Below are positions 7,449 to 16,555 of a stretch of 56,572 bases of DNA, piece by piece. This DNA comes from Streptomyces altiplanensis (GTDB lineage: Bacteria > Actinomycetota > Actinomycetes > Streptomycetales > Streptomycetaceae). Each line of letters begins with the position of its first letter. The first letter of the stretch is position 1. A model generated the notes under the pieces. The model searched no databases and was not told the origin of the DNA. It was given only the letters and a program-made list of their open reading frames with translations. Where the stretch lies: positions 1 to 56,572 of the forward strand of contig RHMC01000028.1 in assembly GCA_003719395.1 (NCBI GenBank), written 5' to 3'. The position numbers and the translations under genes were made by a program.

Positions 7449-9005
7449 GTGCCTCATTCCATCGACGAAGCGTTCACGGCGCTGCCGCTGCGCGCGCTCG
7501 CCGACGCGGCGCTCGCGCGCGCCCGTGAGCTGGGCGCCGACCATGCCGATTTCCGCTTCGAGCGGGTGCGCAGCGCGTCCTGGCGGCTGCGCGACGCCAG
7601 ACCGTCGGGTTCCTCCGACACCACGGATCTCGGGTACGCGGTACGGGTGGTGCACGACGGCAGCTGGGGGTTCGCGTCCGGGGTGGACCTGAGCATGGAC
7701 GCCGCCGCGCGGGTCGCGGGCCAGGCGGTGGCGATGGCGAAGCTGTCGGCGAAGGTGACCAGGGCGGCCGGGTCCGACGCGGGGGCACCTCCCACACCTT
7801 TCGGGCAGTGGGGGAGGGTGGAGCTGGCGGACGAGCCGGTGCACGCGGACCGGACGTGGGTCTCGTCGTACGAGATCAATCCCTTCGACGTGACCGACGG
7901 GGAGAAGTCGGGGCTGCTCGCCGACTGGAGCGCGCGGCTGCTGGCGGCCGACGGCGTCGCGCACGTGGACGCCTCGCTGCTGACCGTGCAGGAGAACAAG
8001 TTCTACGCGGACACGGCGGGCACCGTCACCACGCAGCAGCGGGTGAGGCTGCACCCGCAGCTGACCGCGGTCGCGGTGGACGGCACGACCGGCGAGTTCG
8101 ACTCGATGCGGACGATCGCGCCGCCGGTCGGGCGCGGCTGGGAGTACCTGCTGGGGACCGGCTGGGACTGGGACGCCGAGCTGGCCCGGATCCCGTCGCT
8201 GCTCGCCGAGAAGATGCGCGCGCCGAGTGTCGAGGCGGGTACGTACGACCTGGTGGTGGACCCCTCGAACCTGTGGCTGACCATCCATGAGTCGATCGGG
8301 CACGCGACCGAGCTGGACCGGGCACTGGGTTACGAGGCGGCGTACGCCGGGACCTCCTTCGCCACCTTCGACCAGCTCGGGAAGCTGGCGTACGGGTCGC
8401 CGGTCATGAACGTGACGGGTGACAGGACCGCCGAGCACGGGCTGGCGACCGTCGGGTACGACGACGAGGGCGTCGAGGCGCAGTCCTGGGACCTGATCAA
8501 GGACGGGACGCTCACCGGCTACCAGCTGGACCGGCGCATCGCGAAGCTGACGGGCCTGGGACGGTCGAACGGCTGCGCCTATGCCGACTCCCCCGCCCAT
8601 GTGCCGGTGCAGCGCATGGCGAACGTGTCGCTCCAGCCGGATCCGGGGGGCCTTTCGACCGAAGACCTGATCGGCGGGGTCGAGCGCGGCATCTACGTCG
8701 TCGGCGACCGCTCCTGGTCGATCGACATGCAGCGCTACAACTTCCAGTTCACCGGACAGCGCTTCTTCCGGATCGAGAACGGCCGGCTCGCGGGCCAGCT
8801 GCGCGATGTGGCGTACCAGGCGACGACCACCGACTTCTGGGGCTCGATGGAGAAGGTCGGCGGCCCGCAGACGTATGTGCTCGGCGGTGCCTTCAACTGC
8901 GGCAAGGCCCAGCCGGGCCAGGTCGCGGCCGTCTCGCACGGCTGCCCCTCGGCCCTGTTCCGCGGCGTCACCATCTTGAACACCACGCAGGAGGCCGGCC
9001 GATGA
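7449..9005 (+). CDS. tldD: Metalloprotease TldD
   Basis: A 518-residue U62-family metallopeptidase subunit. TldD pairs with PmbA/TldE to cleave unfolded or modified peptides. The zinc site HESIGHATELD (HExxxH plus downstream Glu) is present, and the C-terminal TldD barrel ends with GGAFNCGKAQPG. GTG at 7449 is chosen because AGGAG precedes it by 6 nt; the frame extends 17 codons further up without conserved sequence. Near residues 112-124 there is an odd in-frame segment, GAPPTPFGQWG, encoded by a palindromic element. The stop overlaps the pmbA ATG (ATGA). Confidence 0.93.
   Translation: MPHSIDEAFTALPLRALADAALARARELGADHADFRFERVRSASWRLRDARPSGSSDTTDLGYAVRVVHDGSWGFASGVDLSMDAAARVAGQAVAMAKLSAKVTRAAGSDAGAPPTPFGQWGRVELADEPVHADRTWVSSYEINPFDVTDGEKSGLLADWSARLLAADGVAHVDASLLTVQENKFYADTAGTVTTQQRVRLHPQLTAVAVDGTTGEFDSMRTIAPPVGRGWEYLLGTGWDWDAELARIPSLLAEKMRAPSVEAGTYDLVVDPSNLWLTIHESIGHATELDRALGYEAAYAGTSFATFDQLGKLAYGSPVMNVTGDRTAEHGLATVGYDDEGVEAQSWDLIKDGTLTGYQLDRRIAKLTGLGRSNGCAYADSPAHVPVQRMANVSLQPDPGGLSTEDLIGGVERGIYVVGDRSWSIDMQRYNFQFTGQRFFRIENGRLAGQLRDVAYQATTTDFWGSMEKVGGPQTYVLGGAFNCGKAQPGQVAAVSHGCPSALFRGVTILNTTQEAGR
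7781..7820. repeat. Palindromic REP-like element inside tldD
   Basis: About 40 nt beginning GGGGGCACCTCCCACACC and ending GTGGGGGAGGGTG form an imperfect inverted repeat around TTTCGGGCA. Sequences of this CACCTCCC...GGGGGAG type are, to my knowledge, common short palindromes between genes in Streptomyces. Here it lies inside a coding region and adds roughly 12 residues in frame. Confidence 0.55.
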
Positions 9006-10395
9006 GCCGCACAGTCAAGCCGTACGAGACCGTCGAGCGGGCTCTGGAGCTGTCCACGGCCGACGGCTGCGTGGTCATCGCCGACGAGGACTCCTCCGCC
9101 AATCTGCGCTGGGCGGGCAACGCGCTCACCACGAACGGCGTCACGCGCGGGCGCACCCTCACCGTGATCGCGACCGTCGACGGGGCACAGGGGACGGCGT
9201 CCGGTGTGGTGTCGCGGTCGGCCGTCACCGCCGATGAGCTGGAGCCTCTGGTACGGGCCGCCGAGGCCGCCGCGCGCGCCGCCGGCCCCGCCGAGGACGC
9301 CCAGCCGCTGGTCTCCGGAGTGCCCGCCTCCCCCGACTTCACGGACGCGCCCGCCGAGACCTCGTCCGGTGTCTTCGCCGACTTCGCACCCGCGCTCGGC
9401 GAGGCCTTCGCCCGCGCCCGGGCCGGCGGCCGTGAGCTGTACGGCTTCGCGAACCACGAGATGACCTCCACCTATCTCGGTACGTCGACGGGTCTGCGCC
9501 TGCGTCACGACCAGCCCAACGGCACGCTGGAGATCAACGCCAAGTCGCCGGACCGTACGCGTTCGGCCTGGGCCGGGTACTCCACGCGGGACTTCAAGGA
9601 CGTGGATCCGGCCGCCGTCGACGCCGAGCTGGCCAAGCGCCTCGGCTGGGCGGAGCGCCGGATCGACCTCCCGGCCGGGCGGTACGAGACGCTGCTGCCG
9701 CGACGACCGCCGTCGCCGACCTGCTGATCTACCAGCTGTGGTCGGCGGCGGCCAGGGACGCCGCCGAGGGCCGCACGGTGTTCAGCAAGCCGGGCGGGGG
9801 GACCAGGGTCGGCGAGACGCTGTCCGAGCTGCCCCTGTCGCTGCGCAGCGACCCGAACGAACCGGGCCTGGAATCGGCGCCCTTCGTCGTCGCGCACACC
9901 TCCGGGGACGACTCGTCGGTCTTCGACAACGGGCTGCCGCTGACCGCCACGGACTGGATGCGGGACGGGCGGCTGGAGCACCTGGTCACGACCCGGCACA
10001 GCGCGGGGCTGACCGGGCTGCCGGTGGCTCCGGCGATCGGCAACCTGATCCTGGACGGCGGGGGCGGGCGTTCGCTGGAGGAGATGGTCGCGGGCACCGG
10101 GCGCGGCCTGCTGCTCACCTGCCTCTGGTACATCCGCGAGGTCGACCCGGCGACGCTGCTGCTGACCGGGCTGACCCGGGACGGCGTCTATCTCGTCGAG
10201 AACGGCGAGGTCACCGGCGAGGTGAACAACTTCCGGTTCAACGAGTCGCCGGTCGACCTGCTGTCGCGGGCCACCGAGGCCGGGCGCAGTGAGAAGACGC
10301 TGCCGCGCGAGTGGGGCGACTGGTTCACCCGGGCCGCGATGCCGGCGCTGCGCGTCCCGGACTTCAACATGAGCTCGGTCAGCCGGGGCGTGTGA
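9002..10395 (+). CDS. pmbA: TldD/PmbA-family protein (TldE), one frameshift
   Basis: About 464 residues after correction; partner subunit of TldD and lacking the HExxxH zinc site. The first part (9002 to about 9700) includes NLRWAGNALTTNGVT and the second DLLIYQLWSAAARDAAEG, GLPVAPAIGNLILDGGG and LLLTCLWYIREVDPATLLLTG. The frames join near 9701, where CCGCCGACG appears as CCGCGACG, a loss of one C. The 4-nt overlap with tldD (ATGA) indicates coupling. The interruption is most likely a sequencing error. Confidence 0.88.
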
Positions 10396-10471
10396 CGCCC
10401 ATACACTGGCCGGAAGCAATCCGCATCGACACCGATGAAGCATCGAAGCACGTTCGAGGAGAGACAAGACC

Positions 10472-11740
10472 GTGACGGACATCGTCGACGACCTGAAGTG
10501 GCGCGGGCTGTTCGCCCAGTCCACTGACGAGGACGCACTGCGCAAGGCGCTCGCGGACGGTCCGGTCACCTTCTATTGCGGCTTCGACCCGACGGCGGCG
10601 AGCCTGCACGTGGGGCACCTCGTGCAGGTCCTCACCGTCCGCAGGCTCCAGCAGGCCGGGCACCGGCCGATCGCCCTGGTGGGCGGGGCCACCGGCCAGA
10701 TCGGTGACCCGCGGCCGACCGCCGAGCGCACGCTGAACGACCCGGAGACGGTCGCGAACTGGGTGACGCGGCTGCGCGCCCAGATCGAGCCCTTCCTGTC
10801 CTTCGAGGGCCCGAACGCGGCCACCATGGTCAACAACCTGGACTGGACCGCGGGGATGTCCGCGATCGAGTTCCTGCGGGACATCGGCAAGCACTTCCGG
10901 GTGAGCAAGATGCTCGCCAAGGACTCGGTGGCCCGGCGGCTGGAGTCCGACCAGGGGATCAGCTACACGGAGTTCAGCTACCAGCTGCTCCAGGGCATGG
11001 ACTTCCTGGAGCTCTACCGGCGCCACGGCTGCACGCTCCAGCAGGGCGGCAGCGACCAGTGGGGCAACCTCACCGCGGGTCTCGACCTGATCCACCGCCT
11101 GGAGCCGGGCGCCGAGGTGCACGCGCTGGCGACGCCGCTGATGGTCAAGGCGGACGGGACGAAGTTCGGCAAGTCCGAGAGCGGGGCCGTCTGGCTCGAC
11201 CCGGAGATGACGACGCCGTACGCGTTCTACCAGTTCTGGCTGAACGTGGACGACCGGGACGTCTCGCCGTACATGCGCATCCTCAGCTTCAAGAGCCGCG
11301 AGGAGCTCGAGGAGCTGGAGAAGCTCACCGGGGAGCGCCCGCAGGCCCGTGCCGCCCAGCGTGCGCTGGCCGAGGAGCTGACGACGCTGGTGCACGGCGA
11401 AGAGCAGTGCGCGGCGGTCATCGCGGCGTCGAAGGCGCTGTTCGGCCAGGGCGAGCTCGCCGGGCTCGACGAGGCGACGCTGGGCGCGTCCCTGTCCGAG
11501 CTGCCGCACGCCAAGGTCGCCGGGCTCGGATCCGTCGTGGACCTGTTCGTGGAGGTGGGGCTGGCACCGAGCAAGTCGGCGGCCCGCCGCACGGTCAAGG
11601 AGGGCGGGGCCTACGTGAACAACGTCAAGGTCGCCGACGAGGACGCCGTACCGGCGCCCGAGGACCTGCTGCACGGCCGCTGGCTCGTGCTGCGGCGCGG
11701 CAAGAAGAACCTGGCGGCGATCGAGGTCGCGGCCGGCTGA
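10472..11740 (+). CDS. tyrS: Tyrosyl-tRNA synthetase
   Basis: A 422-residue class I aminoacyl-tRNA synthetase that charges tRNA-Tyr. It has the HIGH-type motif HVGHL (about residues 46-50), the KMSKS-type motif KFGKSES (about 230-236), and a C-terminal S4 RNA-binding domain ([16 protein letters not shown]). The GTG start at 10472 follows GGAGAGA. The frame is intact. No T-box-like leader is visible in the 76-nt gap after pmbA. A hairpin follows the stop. Confidence 0.96.
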   Translation: MTDIVDDLKWRGLFAQSTDEDALRKALADGPVTFYCGFDPTAASLHVGHLVQVLTVRRLQQAGHRPIALVGGATGQIGDPRPTAERTLNDPETVANWVTRLRAQIEPFLSFEGPNAATMVNNLDWTAGMSAIEFLRDIGKHFRVSKMLAKDSVARRLESDQGISYTEFSYQLLQGMDFLELYRRHGCTLQQGGSDQWGNLTAGLDLIHRLEPGAEVHALATPLMVKADGTKFGKSESGAVWLDPEMTTPYAFYQFWLNVDDRDVSPYMRILSFKSREELEELEKLTGERPQARAAQRALAEELTTLVHGEEQCAAVIAASKALFGQGELAGLDEATLGASLSELPHAKVAGLGSVVDLFVEVGLAPSKSAARRTVKEGGAYVNNVKVADEDAVPAPEDLLHGRWLVLRRGKKNLAAIEVAAG

Positions 11741-11760
11741 GTCACTTGCGCGACGAGAAG

Positions 11761-11790
11761 CGGCCGGGAGCGTGATGCCACGCCCGGCCG
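11761..11790. terminator. Terminator between tyrS and the GlsB-like gene
   Basis: CGGCCGGG (11761-11768) pairs with CCCGGCCG (11783-11790), with an inner CGTG/CACG pairing around ATGC. It lies between convergent genes, 20 nt after the tyrS stop. Confidence 0.65.
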
Positions 11791-11833
11791 TGCCGTGCCG
11801 CAGGCGCGCGTCCGCGCACCTTCACCCAGGCAC

Positions 11834-12109
11834 TCAGGCCCGCTGTTTCCTGCCCTTCATCGACGCCCAGAGCATGTCGCCGAGCCCGACGATCACCACG
11901 GCACCGATCAGCTGGAGCAGGTGCCGGATCCAGTCGATTCCCTTGGTGTCCTCGACGCCGATCCCCGCGGCGACAGCGTTGCCGACGATGCTGCCGAGGA
12001 TTCCGAAAATTACCGTCAACCACAGCGGGATCTGCTGCTTGCCCGGGATGATCGCTTTGGCGAGCAGACCCAGGACCAGACCCACGATGATCGCCCACAA
12101 CCAACTCAT
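11834..12109 (-). CDS. GlsB/YeaQ/YmgE family membrane protein
   Basis: A 91-residue protein with three hydrophobic segments and the family pattern: WAIIVGLVLGLLAKAIIPGKQ, then LTVIFGILGSIVGNAV, then LLQLIGAVVIVGL. These transglycosylase-associated proteins are small, Gly-rich inner-membrane proteins often linked to stress; their biochemical role is unknown. The ATG at 12109 is preceded by GGAGG on the minus strand. The frame runs further upstream without conserved sequence. Confidence 0.88.
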   Translation of the reverse strand: MSWLWAIIVGLVLGLLAKAIIPGKQQIPLWLTVIFGILGSIVGNAVAAGIGVEDTKGIDWIRHLLQLIGAVVIVGLGDMLWASMKGRKQRA

Positions 12110-12320
12110 GTCGCCTCCTCGTGCGGCGCGGTGTGCGCATGTCCGCCCAGTTTCGGCCAACCGCCCGTACGGCGCATGTCGGACACCTCCATACGTGACC
12201 CGTCGGTGGCGGGGCGTCCGGGCCGAGCACGCCCCGCTCTCGAAGGCGGCGGAGCATCGGCGTACCGTGGATGGGGTCCGGTGAGGGAACAACCGGCGCG
12301 GAATCGGGTGGTGGAACGTG

Positions 12321-12695
12321 ATGCGGAAGCACAACAGCGTCGAGGTCTTCCGGATCACCGGTGCCCGGCAGGGGCTGACCGACGACGTGCGCGGCCGGCA
12401 GCGTCGTTACGTCATCTCGATGCTGGTACGGACCGCCGCGGTGATCCTGGCCGCGACCTTGTGGAACGTGGAGCGGCACGTCGCGGTCGTGGCCCTGGCA
12501 CTGGGGCTCCTCCTCCCGTACATCGCCGTGGTCATCGCCAACGGCGGACGGGAGAACGCCTCTTCCCTGCCCTCGGTCCACCTTCCGACGCCCGCGCGGC
12601 CGGCCCTGGAGGCCCCTTCCGAACCGGCCGACGCGGAACCCGCACCGGAAGCGGCGGACCGGGCCCGCGGGCAGGAGCAGCACGACCGGAGCTGA
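12321..12695 (+). CDS. DUF3099 membrane protein
   Basis: A 124-residue protein. The N-terminal VFRITGARQGLTDDVRGRQRRY motif and two hydrophobic helices (AAVILAATLW and ALALGLLLPYIAVVIA) fit the actinobacterial DUF3099 family, of unknown function. The C-terminal 50 residues are Ala/Pro/Glu-rich and probably disordered. A GTG immediately before the ATG at 12321 is an equally possible start. Confidence 0.82.
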   Translation: MRKHNSVEVFRITGARQGLTDDVRGRQRRYVISMLVRTAAVILAATLWNVERHVAVVALALGLLLPYIAVVIANGGRENASSLPSVHLPTPARPALEAPSEPADAEPAPEAADRARGQEQHDRS

Positions 12696-12769
12696 CCCCG
12701 GACGGCCTTCGAAGCTCAATAAAAGCTCAGATCAATCATGAAGTTCCGGTGCACCGCACCCTGGGTCGC

Positions 12770-12861
12770 GTGACATACTTCGTAGGCGCTCCGCATCCCC
12801 CGTCGGAGCGACGGACCGACGCCGGGCAGCTCCCCCCGTGGCTGCTCGGCGTCGCCTTTTT
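12770..12861 (+). ncRNA. Possible small RNA with T-run terminator
   Basis: Two consecutive hairpins lie in the 183-nt gap after the DUF3099 gene. The first pairs CGCTCCG with CGGAGCG (about 12786-12810). The second pairs GACGCCG (12818-12824) and GCAGC with GCTGC and CGGCGTC (12847-12853), then GCC and TTTTT (12857-12861). The second is a textbook intrinsic terminator, unusual in Streptomyces. It ends 18 nt before the next ATG/GTG, so it may end a short RNA or act as an attenuator. Confidence 0.4.
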
Positions 12862-12878
12862 GACCTAGGGTTGAGTGC

Positions 12879-13142
12879 GTGAACTCCCCTGATTCCCTTC
12901 TTTTCCCCGGTTCGGCAGGCCCCGGTGCCACCGTCTGCTCCGCCAAGGGCTGCCGCTCCGCCGCCGTATGGGTGCTCGCCTGGAACAACCCGAAGCTGCA
13001 CACTCCGGAGCGCCGCAAGACGTGGCTCGCGTGCGACGAACACCGTGAGCACCTCTCTCAGTTCCTCGGCGTACGCGGCTTCCTGAAGGACGTCGTGACG
13101 CTGGAGGAGTGGGAGGGACCCGCCGCCGGGGGCGAGCGATGA
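12879..13142 (+). CDS. Small zinc-ribbon-like protein
   Basis: An 87-residue protein conserved, as far as I recall, next to moaA in Streptomyces. A possible metal site is formed by TVCSAKGC (C-x4-C) and ACDEHREH (C-x2-H). The middle reads AVWVLAWNNPKLHTPERRKTW and the end LGVRGFLKDVVTLEEWEG. There is no membrane segment. It starts at a GTG at 12879 just after the T-run terminator, so it may have its own promoter. Function unknown. It is convergent with moaA with a 5-nt gap. Confidence 0.75.
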   Translation: MNSPDSLLFPGSAGPGATVCSAKGCRSAAVWVLAWNNPKLHTPERRKTWLACDEHREHLSQFLGVRGFLKDVVTLEEWEGPAAGGER

Positions 13143-13147
13143 ACGCT

Positions 13148-14137
13148 TCAGCCTCCGATGGCTGACATCGGGCGGTCGGGCTGGAGGAAGGACGGGTCGT
13201 CGAGACCGGAGCCCGCCTTCTTGCCCCACATCGCCAGCTTCCAGAGCCGGGCTATCTCCTCGTCCGGGGCGCCGGAGCGCAGGGCGCCGCGCAGGTCCGA
13301 CTCCTCGCGGGCGAACAGGCACGTGCGCACCTGACCGTCGGCGGTGAGCCTGGTCCGGTCGCAGGCCCGGCAGAACGGTCGCGTCACGGAGGCGATGACG
13401 CCGACGCGGTGGGGACCGCCGTCGACGATCCAGCGCTCGGCCGGAGCCGAGCCCCGTTCGTCCTCGCCCTCCGCGGTGAGCGTGAAGCGCGTACGCAGGG
13501 ACTCCAGGATGTCACCGGCGGTGATCATTCCGTCGCGCTTCCAGCCGTGCTGGGCGTCGAGCGGCATCTGCTCGATGAAGCGCATCTCGTAGTCGTTCTC
13601 GACGGCCCAGGCGAGCAGGTCGGGGGCCTCGTCGTCATTGAGTCCGGGCATCAGCACGGCGTTGACCTTGACCGGGGTCAGGCCCGCGTCGCGGGCGGCC
13701 GCCATGCCGTCGATGACGTCGTGGTGGCGGTCGCGGCGGGTCAGGGCCTTGAAGACGTCGGCGCGCAGGGTGTCGAGTGAGACGTTGACCCGGTCCAGAC
13801 CGGCCGCCTCGAGTGCGACGGCGGTGCGCTTGAGGCCGATACCGTTGGTGGTGAGGGACATCTTGGGGCGCGGCGCGAGTGCGGCGCAGCGCTCCACTAT
13901 CCCCACCAGTCCGGGCCGCAGGAGCGGCTCCCCGCCGGTGAAGCGCACCTCGGTCACCCCGAGGTCGGTCACGGCGATGCCGATCAGCCGCACGATCTCG
14001 TCGTCCGTGAGCAGGTCCGGCTTGGCCAGCCACTGCAGACCTTCTTCGGGCATGCAGTACGTACAGCGCAGATTGCAGCGGTCGGTGAGCGAAACACGCA
14101 GGTCAGTGGCAACACGGCCATAAGTGTCGATAAGCAT
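13148..14137 (-). CDS. moaA: GTP 3',8-cyclase MoaA
   Basis: A 329-residue radical SAM enzyme that starts molybdenum cofactor synthesis by converting GTP to 3',8-cyclo-GTP. The N-terminal cluster motif is CNLRCTYC (C-x3-C-x2-C, about residues 22-29). The GGEP motif follows (VRFTGGEPLL), and the second 4Fe-4S site is CRACDRTRL plus a later VRTC. The C-terminal Gly-Gly (SAIGG) essential for activity is intact. Starts at ATG 14137. Confidence 0.95.
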   Translation of the reverse strand: MLIDTYGRVATDLRVSLTDRCNLRCTYCMPEEGLQWLAKPDLLTDDEIVRLIGIAVTDLGVTEVRFTGGEPLLRPGLVGIVERCAALAPRPKMSLTTNGIGLKRTAVALEAAGLDRVNVSLDTLRADVFKALTRRDRHHDVIDGMAAARDAGLTPVKVNAVLMPGLNDDEAPDLLAWAVENDYEMRFIEQMPLDAQHGWKRDGMITAGDILESLRTRFTLTAEGEDERGSAPAERWIVDGGPHRVGVIASVTRPFCRACDRTRLTADGQVRTCLFAREESDLRGALRSGAPDEEIARLWKLAMWGKKAGSGLDDPSFLQPDRPMSAIGG

Positions 14138-14238
14138 CCTCGGCCCCCTCCCCGATCCGGAATTCGTCTGTCTCGAACGCTGTCGAGCCTACGCGACACC
14201 TCTGACAACACGAGGGGCCCGATACCACGAGGAGCGGT

Positions 14239-14272
14239 GTGGCCGCGTCGTACGACTCTACGACGCGGCCAC
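14239..14272. terminator. Perfect 14-bp hairpin after the acetate symporter gene
   Basis: GTGGCCGCGTCGTA (14239-14252) pairs perfectly with TACGACGCGGCCAC (14259-14272) around the loop CGACTC. It lies 37 nt downstream of the symporter stop and upstream of moaA, both on the minus strand, so it probably terminates the symporter transcript. Confidence 0.75.
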
Positions 14273-14308
14273 GGGGGCACAGCTGTGGGAAAAGGGCTGC
14301 CGGTGCGC

Positions 14309-15953
14309 TCAGTGCGCGCCGATGCCGGTGAGCGACTTGACCTCCAGCTCTGCGTACTTGCCCTTGTCCGGCTCGTCCTTGGACAGGACGGACCCGACCC
14401 AGCCGAGCAGGAAGCCGAGCGGGATCGAGATCAGCCCGGGGTTCTCCAGCGGGAACCAGGCGAAGTCCACGCCCGGGAACATCGAGGTGGGCTTGGAGGA
14501 GACGACCGGCGAGAACAGCACGAGGCCCACGGACGCGGTCAGACCGCCGTAGATGGACCACAGGGCGCCCTGCGTCGTGAACTTCTTCCAGAACAGGCTG
14601 TAGAGGATCGTCGGCAGGTTGGCGGACGCCGCGACCGCGAAGGCGAGGGCGACCAGACCGGCCACGTTCAGGTCGCGGGCGAGCGCGCCCAGCGCGATGG
14701 AGACGATGCCGATGGCCACGGTCGCCCAGCGGGCGGCGCTCACCTCTTCCTTCTCGGTGGCCTTGCCGCGCCGGATGACGTTGGCGTAGATGTCGTGCGC
14801 GAACGACGACGAGGACGCCAGGGTGAGGCCCGCCACCACCGCGAGGATGGTGGCGAAGGCGACCGCCGAGATCACGGCGAGCAGGATCGCGCCGCCGGTC
14901 GAGCCGGCGCCGCCGCCGATCTCCAGGGCGGCCAGCGGGGCCGCCGTGTTGCCCGCCTTGTTGGAGGCGATGATGTCGCCGGGCTTGAGCAGGGCCGCGG
15001 CGCCGAAGCCGAGCACGATGGTCATCAGGTAGAAGGCGCCGATGATGCCGATCGCCCAGTTCACGGACTTACGGGCGGCCTTGGCGGTGGGGACCGTGTA
15101 GAAGCGGATCAGGATGTGCGGCAGGCCGGCGGTGCCGAGGACCAGGGCGACGCCGAGCGAGATGAAGTCGAGCTTGGAGGTCCCGGTGGCGCCGTACTTG
15201 AGGCCGGGCTCCAGGAACGCCGAGCCCTTTCCGCTGTTGGAGGCCGCCGTGCCGAGCAGGTCGGAGAGGTTGAAGTTGAACTTCAGCAGGATCAGGAAAG
15301 TGATCAGCAGGGTGCCGGCGATGAGCAGGACGGCCTTGACCATCTGGACCCAGGTGGTGCCCTTCATGCCGCCGATGGTGACGTACACGATCATCAGGAT
15401 GCCGACGAGGGCGACGATCAGGATCTTGCCGGCGTCGCTGGTGATGCCGAGGAGCAGCGAGACCAGGACGCCCGCGCCCGCCATCTGCGCGAGCAGGTAG
15501 AAGATCGACACCACGATGGTGGAGGTGCCCGCGGCGGTGCGCACAGGGCGCTGGCGCATGCGGTACGCGAGAACGTCGCCCATCGTGTAGCGGCCGGAGT
15601 TGCGCAGCGGCTCGGCGACGAGGAGCAGCGCGACCAGCCAGGCGACCAGGAAGCCGATGGAGTAGAGGAAGCCGTCGTATCCGAAGAGGGCGATGGCACC
15701 GGCGATGCCGAGGAAGGACGCGGCGGACATGTAGTCGCCGGAGATGGCGAGGCCGTTCTGGAAACCGGTGAACTGGCGGCGCGCCGGCGTAGAAGTCGGA
15801 GGCGCTCTTGGTCTGACGGCCCGCCCATACCGTGATGAAAAGGGTGGCGACGACGAAAAGGCCGAAGAGGGTGATGATCAGCGGCCGGTGCTCACTGGCG
15901 TCGCCGGCGGCGGCGAGCCGGACCGTGGCCGCCGTGGTCAGCGCGGTGCTCAT
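14309..15953 (-). CDS. Sodium:solute symporter, acetate permease ActP/MctC-like, one frameshift
   Basis: About 547 residues with some 13 hydrophobic helices; SSS family, closest in feel to cation/acetate (monocarboxylate) symporters. The N-terminus (MSTALTTAATVRLAAAGD then PLIITLFGLFVVATLFITVW and SASDFYAG) is in one frame; the rest (GDYMSAASFLGIAGAIALF, VGILMIVYVTIGGMKGTTWV, SSSFAHDIYANVIRRG) is in another, joined near 15785. The ATG at 15953 overlaps the stop of the DUF485 gene (ATGA), the usual ActP partner arrangement. It probably imports acetate or similar acids. Confidence 0.88.
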
Positions 15954-16315
15954 GCGTCGCCCTCCATACGGGACTTGATGGCCTCGGACTTCGGGTCGAG
16001 CTGCGTGGCGGCATGACGCGAGTAGAACCAGGCGATGAGGAAGGTGGTGACGAACTGGGCCAGGCCCAGGACGAGAGCCACGTTGATGTTGCCGAGGACC
16101 TTGGTGCCCATGAAGCCGCCCGCGTAGTTGGACAGCAGGACGTACAGCAGGTACCAGGCGATGAAGGCGATGGTCAGGGGGAAGGCGAAGGAGCGGTGGG
16201 AACGGCGCAGTTCGCCGAACTCCGCACTCTCCTGCACCTCGACGAACTCTTGTGTCGTGTGCCCTGTTCGGATCTGGCCCGTGCCGCCCTGGGGCGGTGG
16301 TGCATCGGTTGCCAC
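15950..16315 (-). CDS. DUF485 membrane protein
   Basis: A 121-residue protein with two hydrophobic helices (FPLTIAFIAWYLLYVLLSNY and VALVLGLAQFVTTFLIAWFY) around MGTKVLGNINV, the DUF485 pattern. This family (YjcH-like) is encoded next to acetate permeases and probably helps their assembly or activity. The GTG at 16315 follows GAGGAGAA; the open frame upstream is not conserved. Its stop overlaps the symporter ATG. Confidence 0.88.
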   Translation of the reverse strand: MATDAPPPQGGTGQIRTGHTTQEFVEVQESAEFGELRRSHRSFAFPLTIAFIAWYLLYVLLSNYAGGFMGTKVLGNINVALVLGLAQFVTTFLIAWFYSRHAATQLDPKSEAIKSRMEGDA

Positions 16316-16501
16316 GGATTCTCCTCGCGACGCGGGTTCGGCTGGGACGGTCAATGTGACCTCGCTGGTGGGGGAAGTGGTGGTGCCCGTCCCCCTGACA
16401 ACGGCACGGATCGCACGACGATTCGGTTCGGCATCCGCCCTTTCTTTTCCCAACGCATTGATCCGCACGCATGATCGGCGCTAGCTTCACTCGTCATGTA
16501 C

Positions 16502-16530
16502 CCGCCCCTGCGCACCCGCGCGAGGGGCGG
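16502..16530 (+). promoter_or_regulatory. 5'-UTR hairpin upstream of the protease gene
   Basis: CCGCCCCT (16502-16509) pairs with AGGGGCGG (16523-16530). It lies 25 nt before the protease ATG, in the 240-nt divergent region shared with DUF485, and could stabilise the mRNA or mask translation. No clear promoter boxes could be fixed. Confidence 0.35.
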
Positions 16531-16555
16531 CTCTCACGGATGATGTGGAGAACCC

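Noticed and set aside
7263..8939. 558-codon minus-strand frame opposite tldD
   Set aside because: TldD motifs on the plus strand are unambiguous; the minus frame has no recognisable features.
10396..10471. T-box leader before tyrS
   Set aside because: The gap is 76 nt with no T-box sequence or specifier hairpin.
14237..15835. 532-codon plus-strand frame opposite the acetate symporter
   Set aside because: The minus strand encodes a clear SSS transporter; the plus translation is Asp/Glu/Gly/Arg-rich noise.
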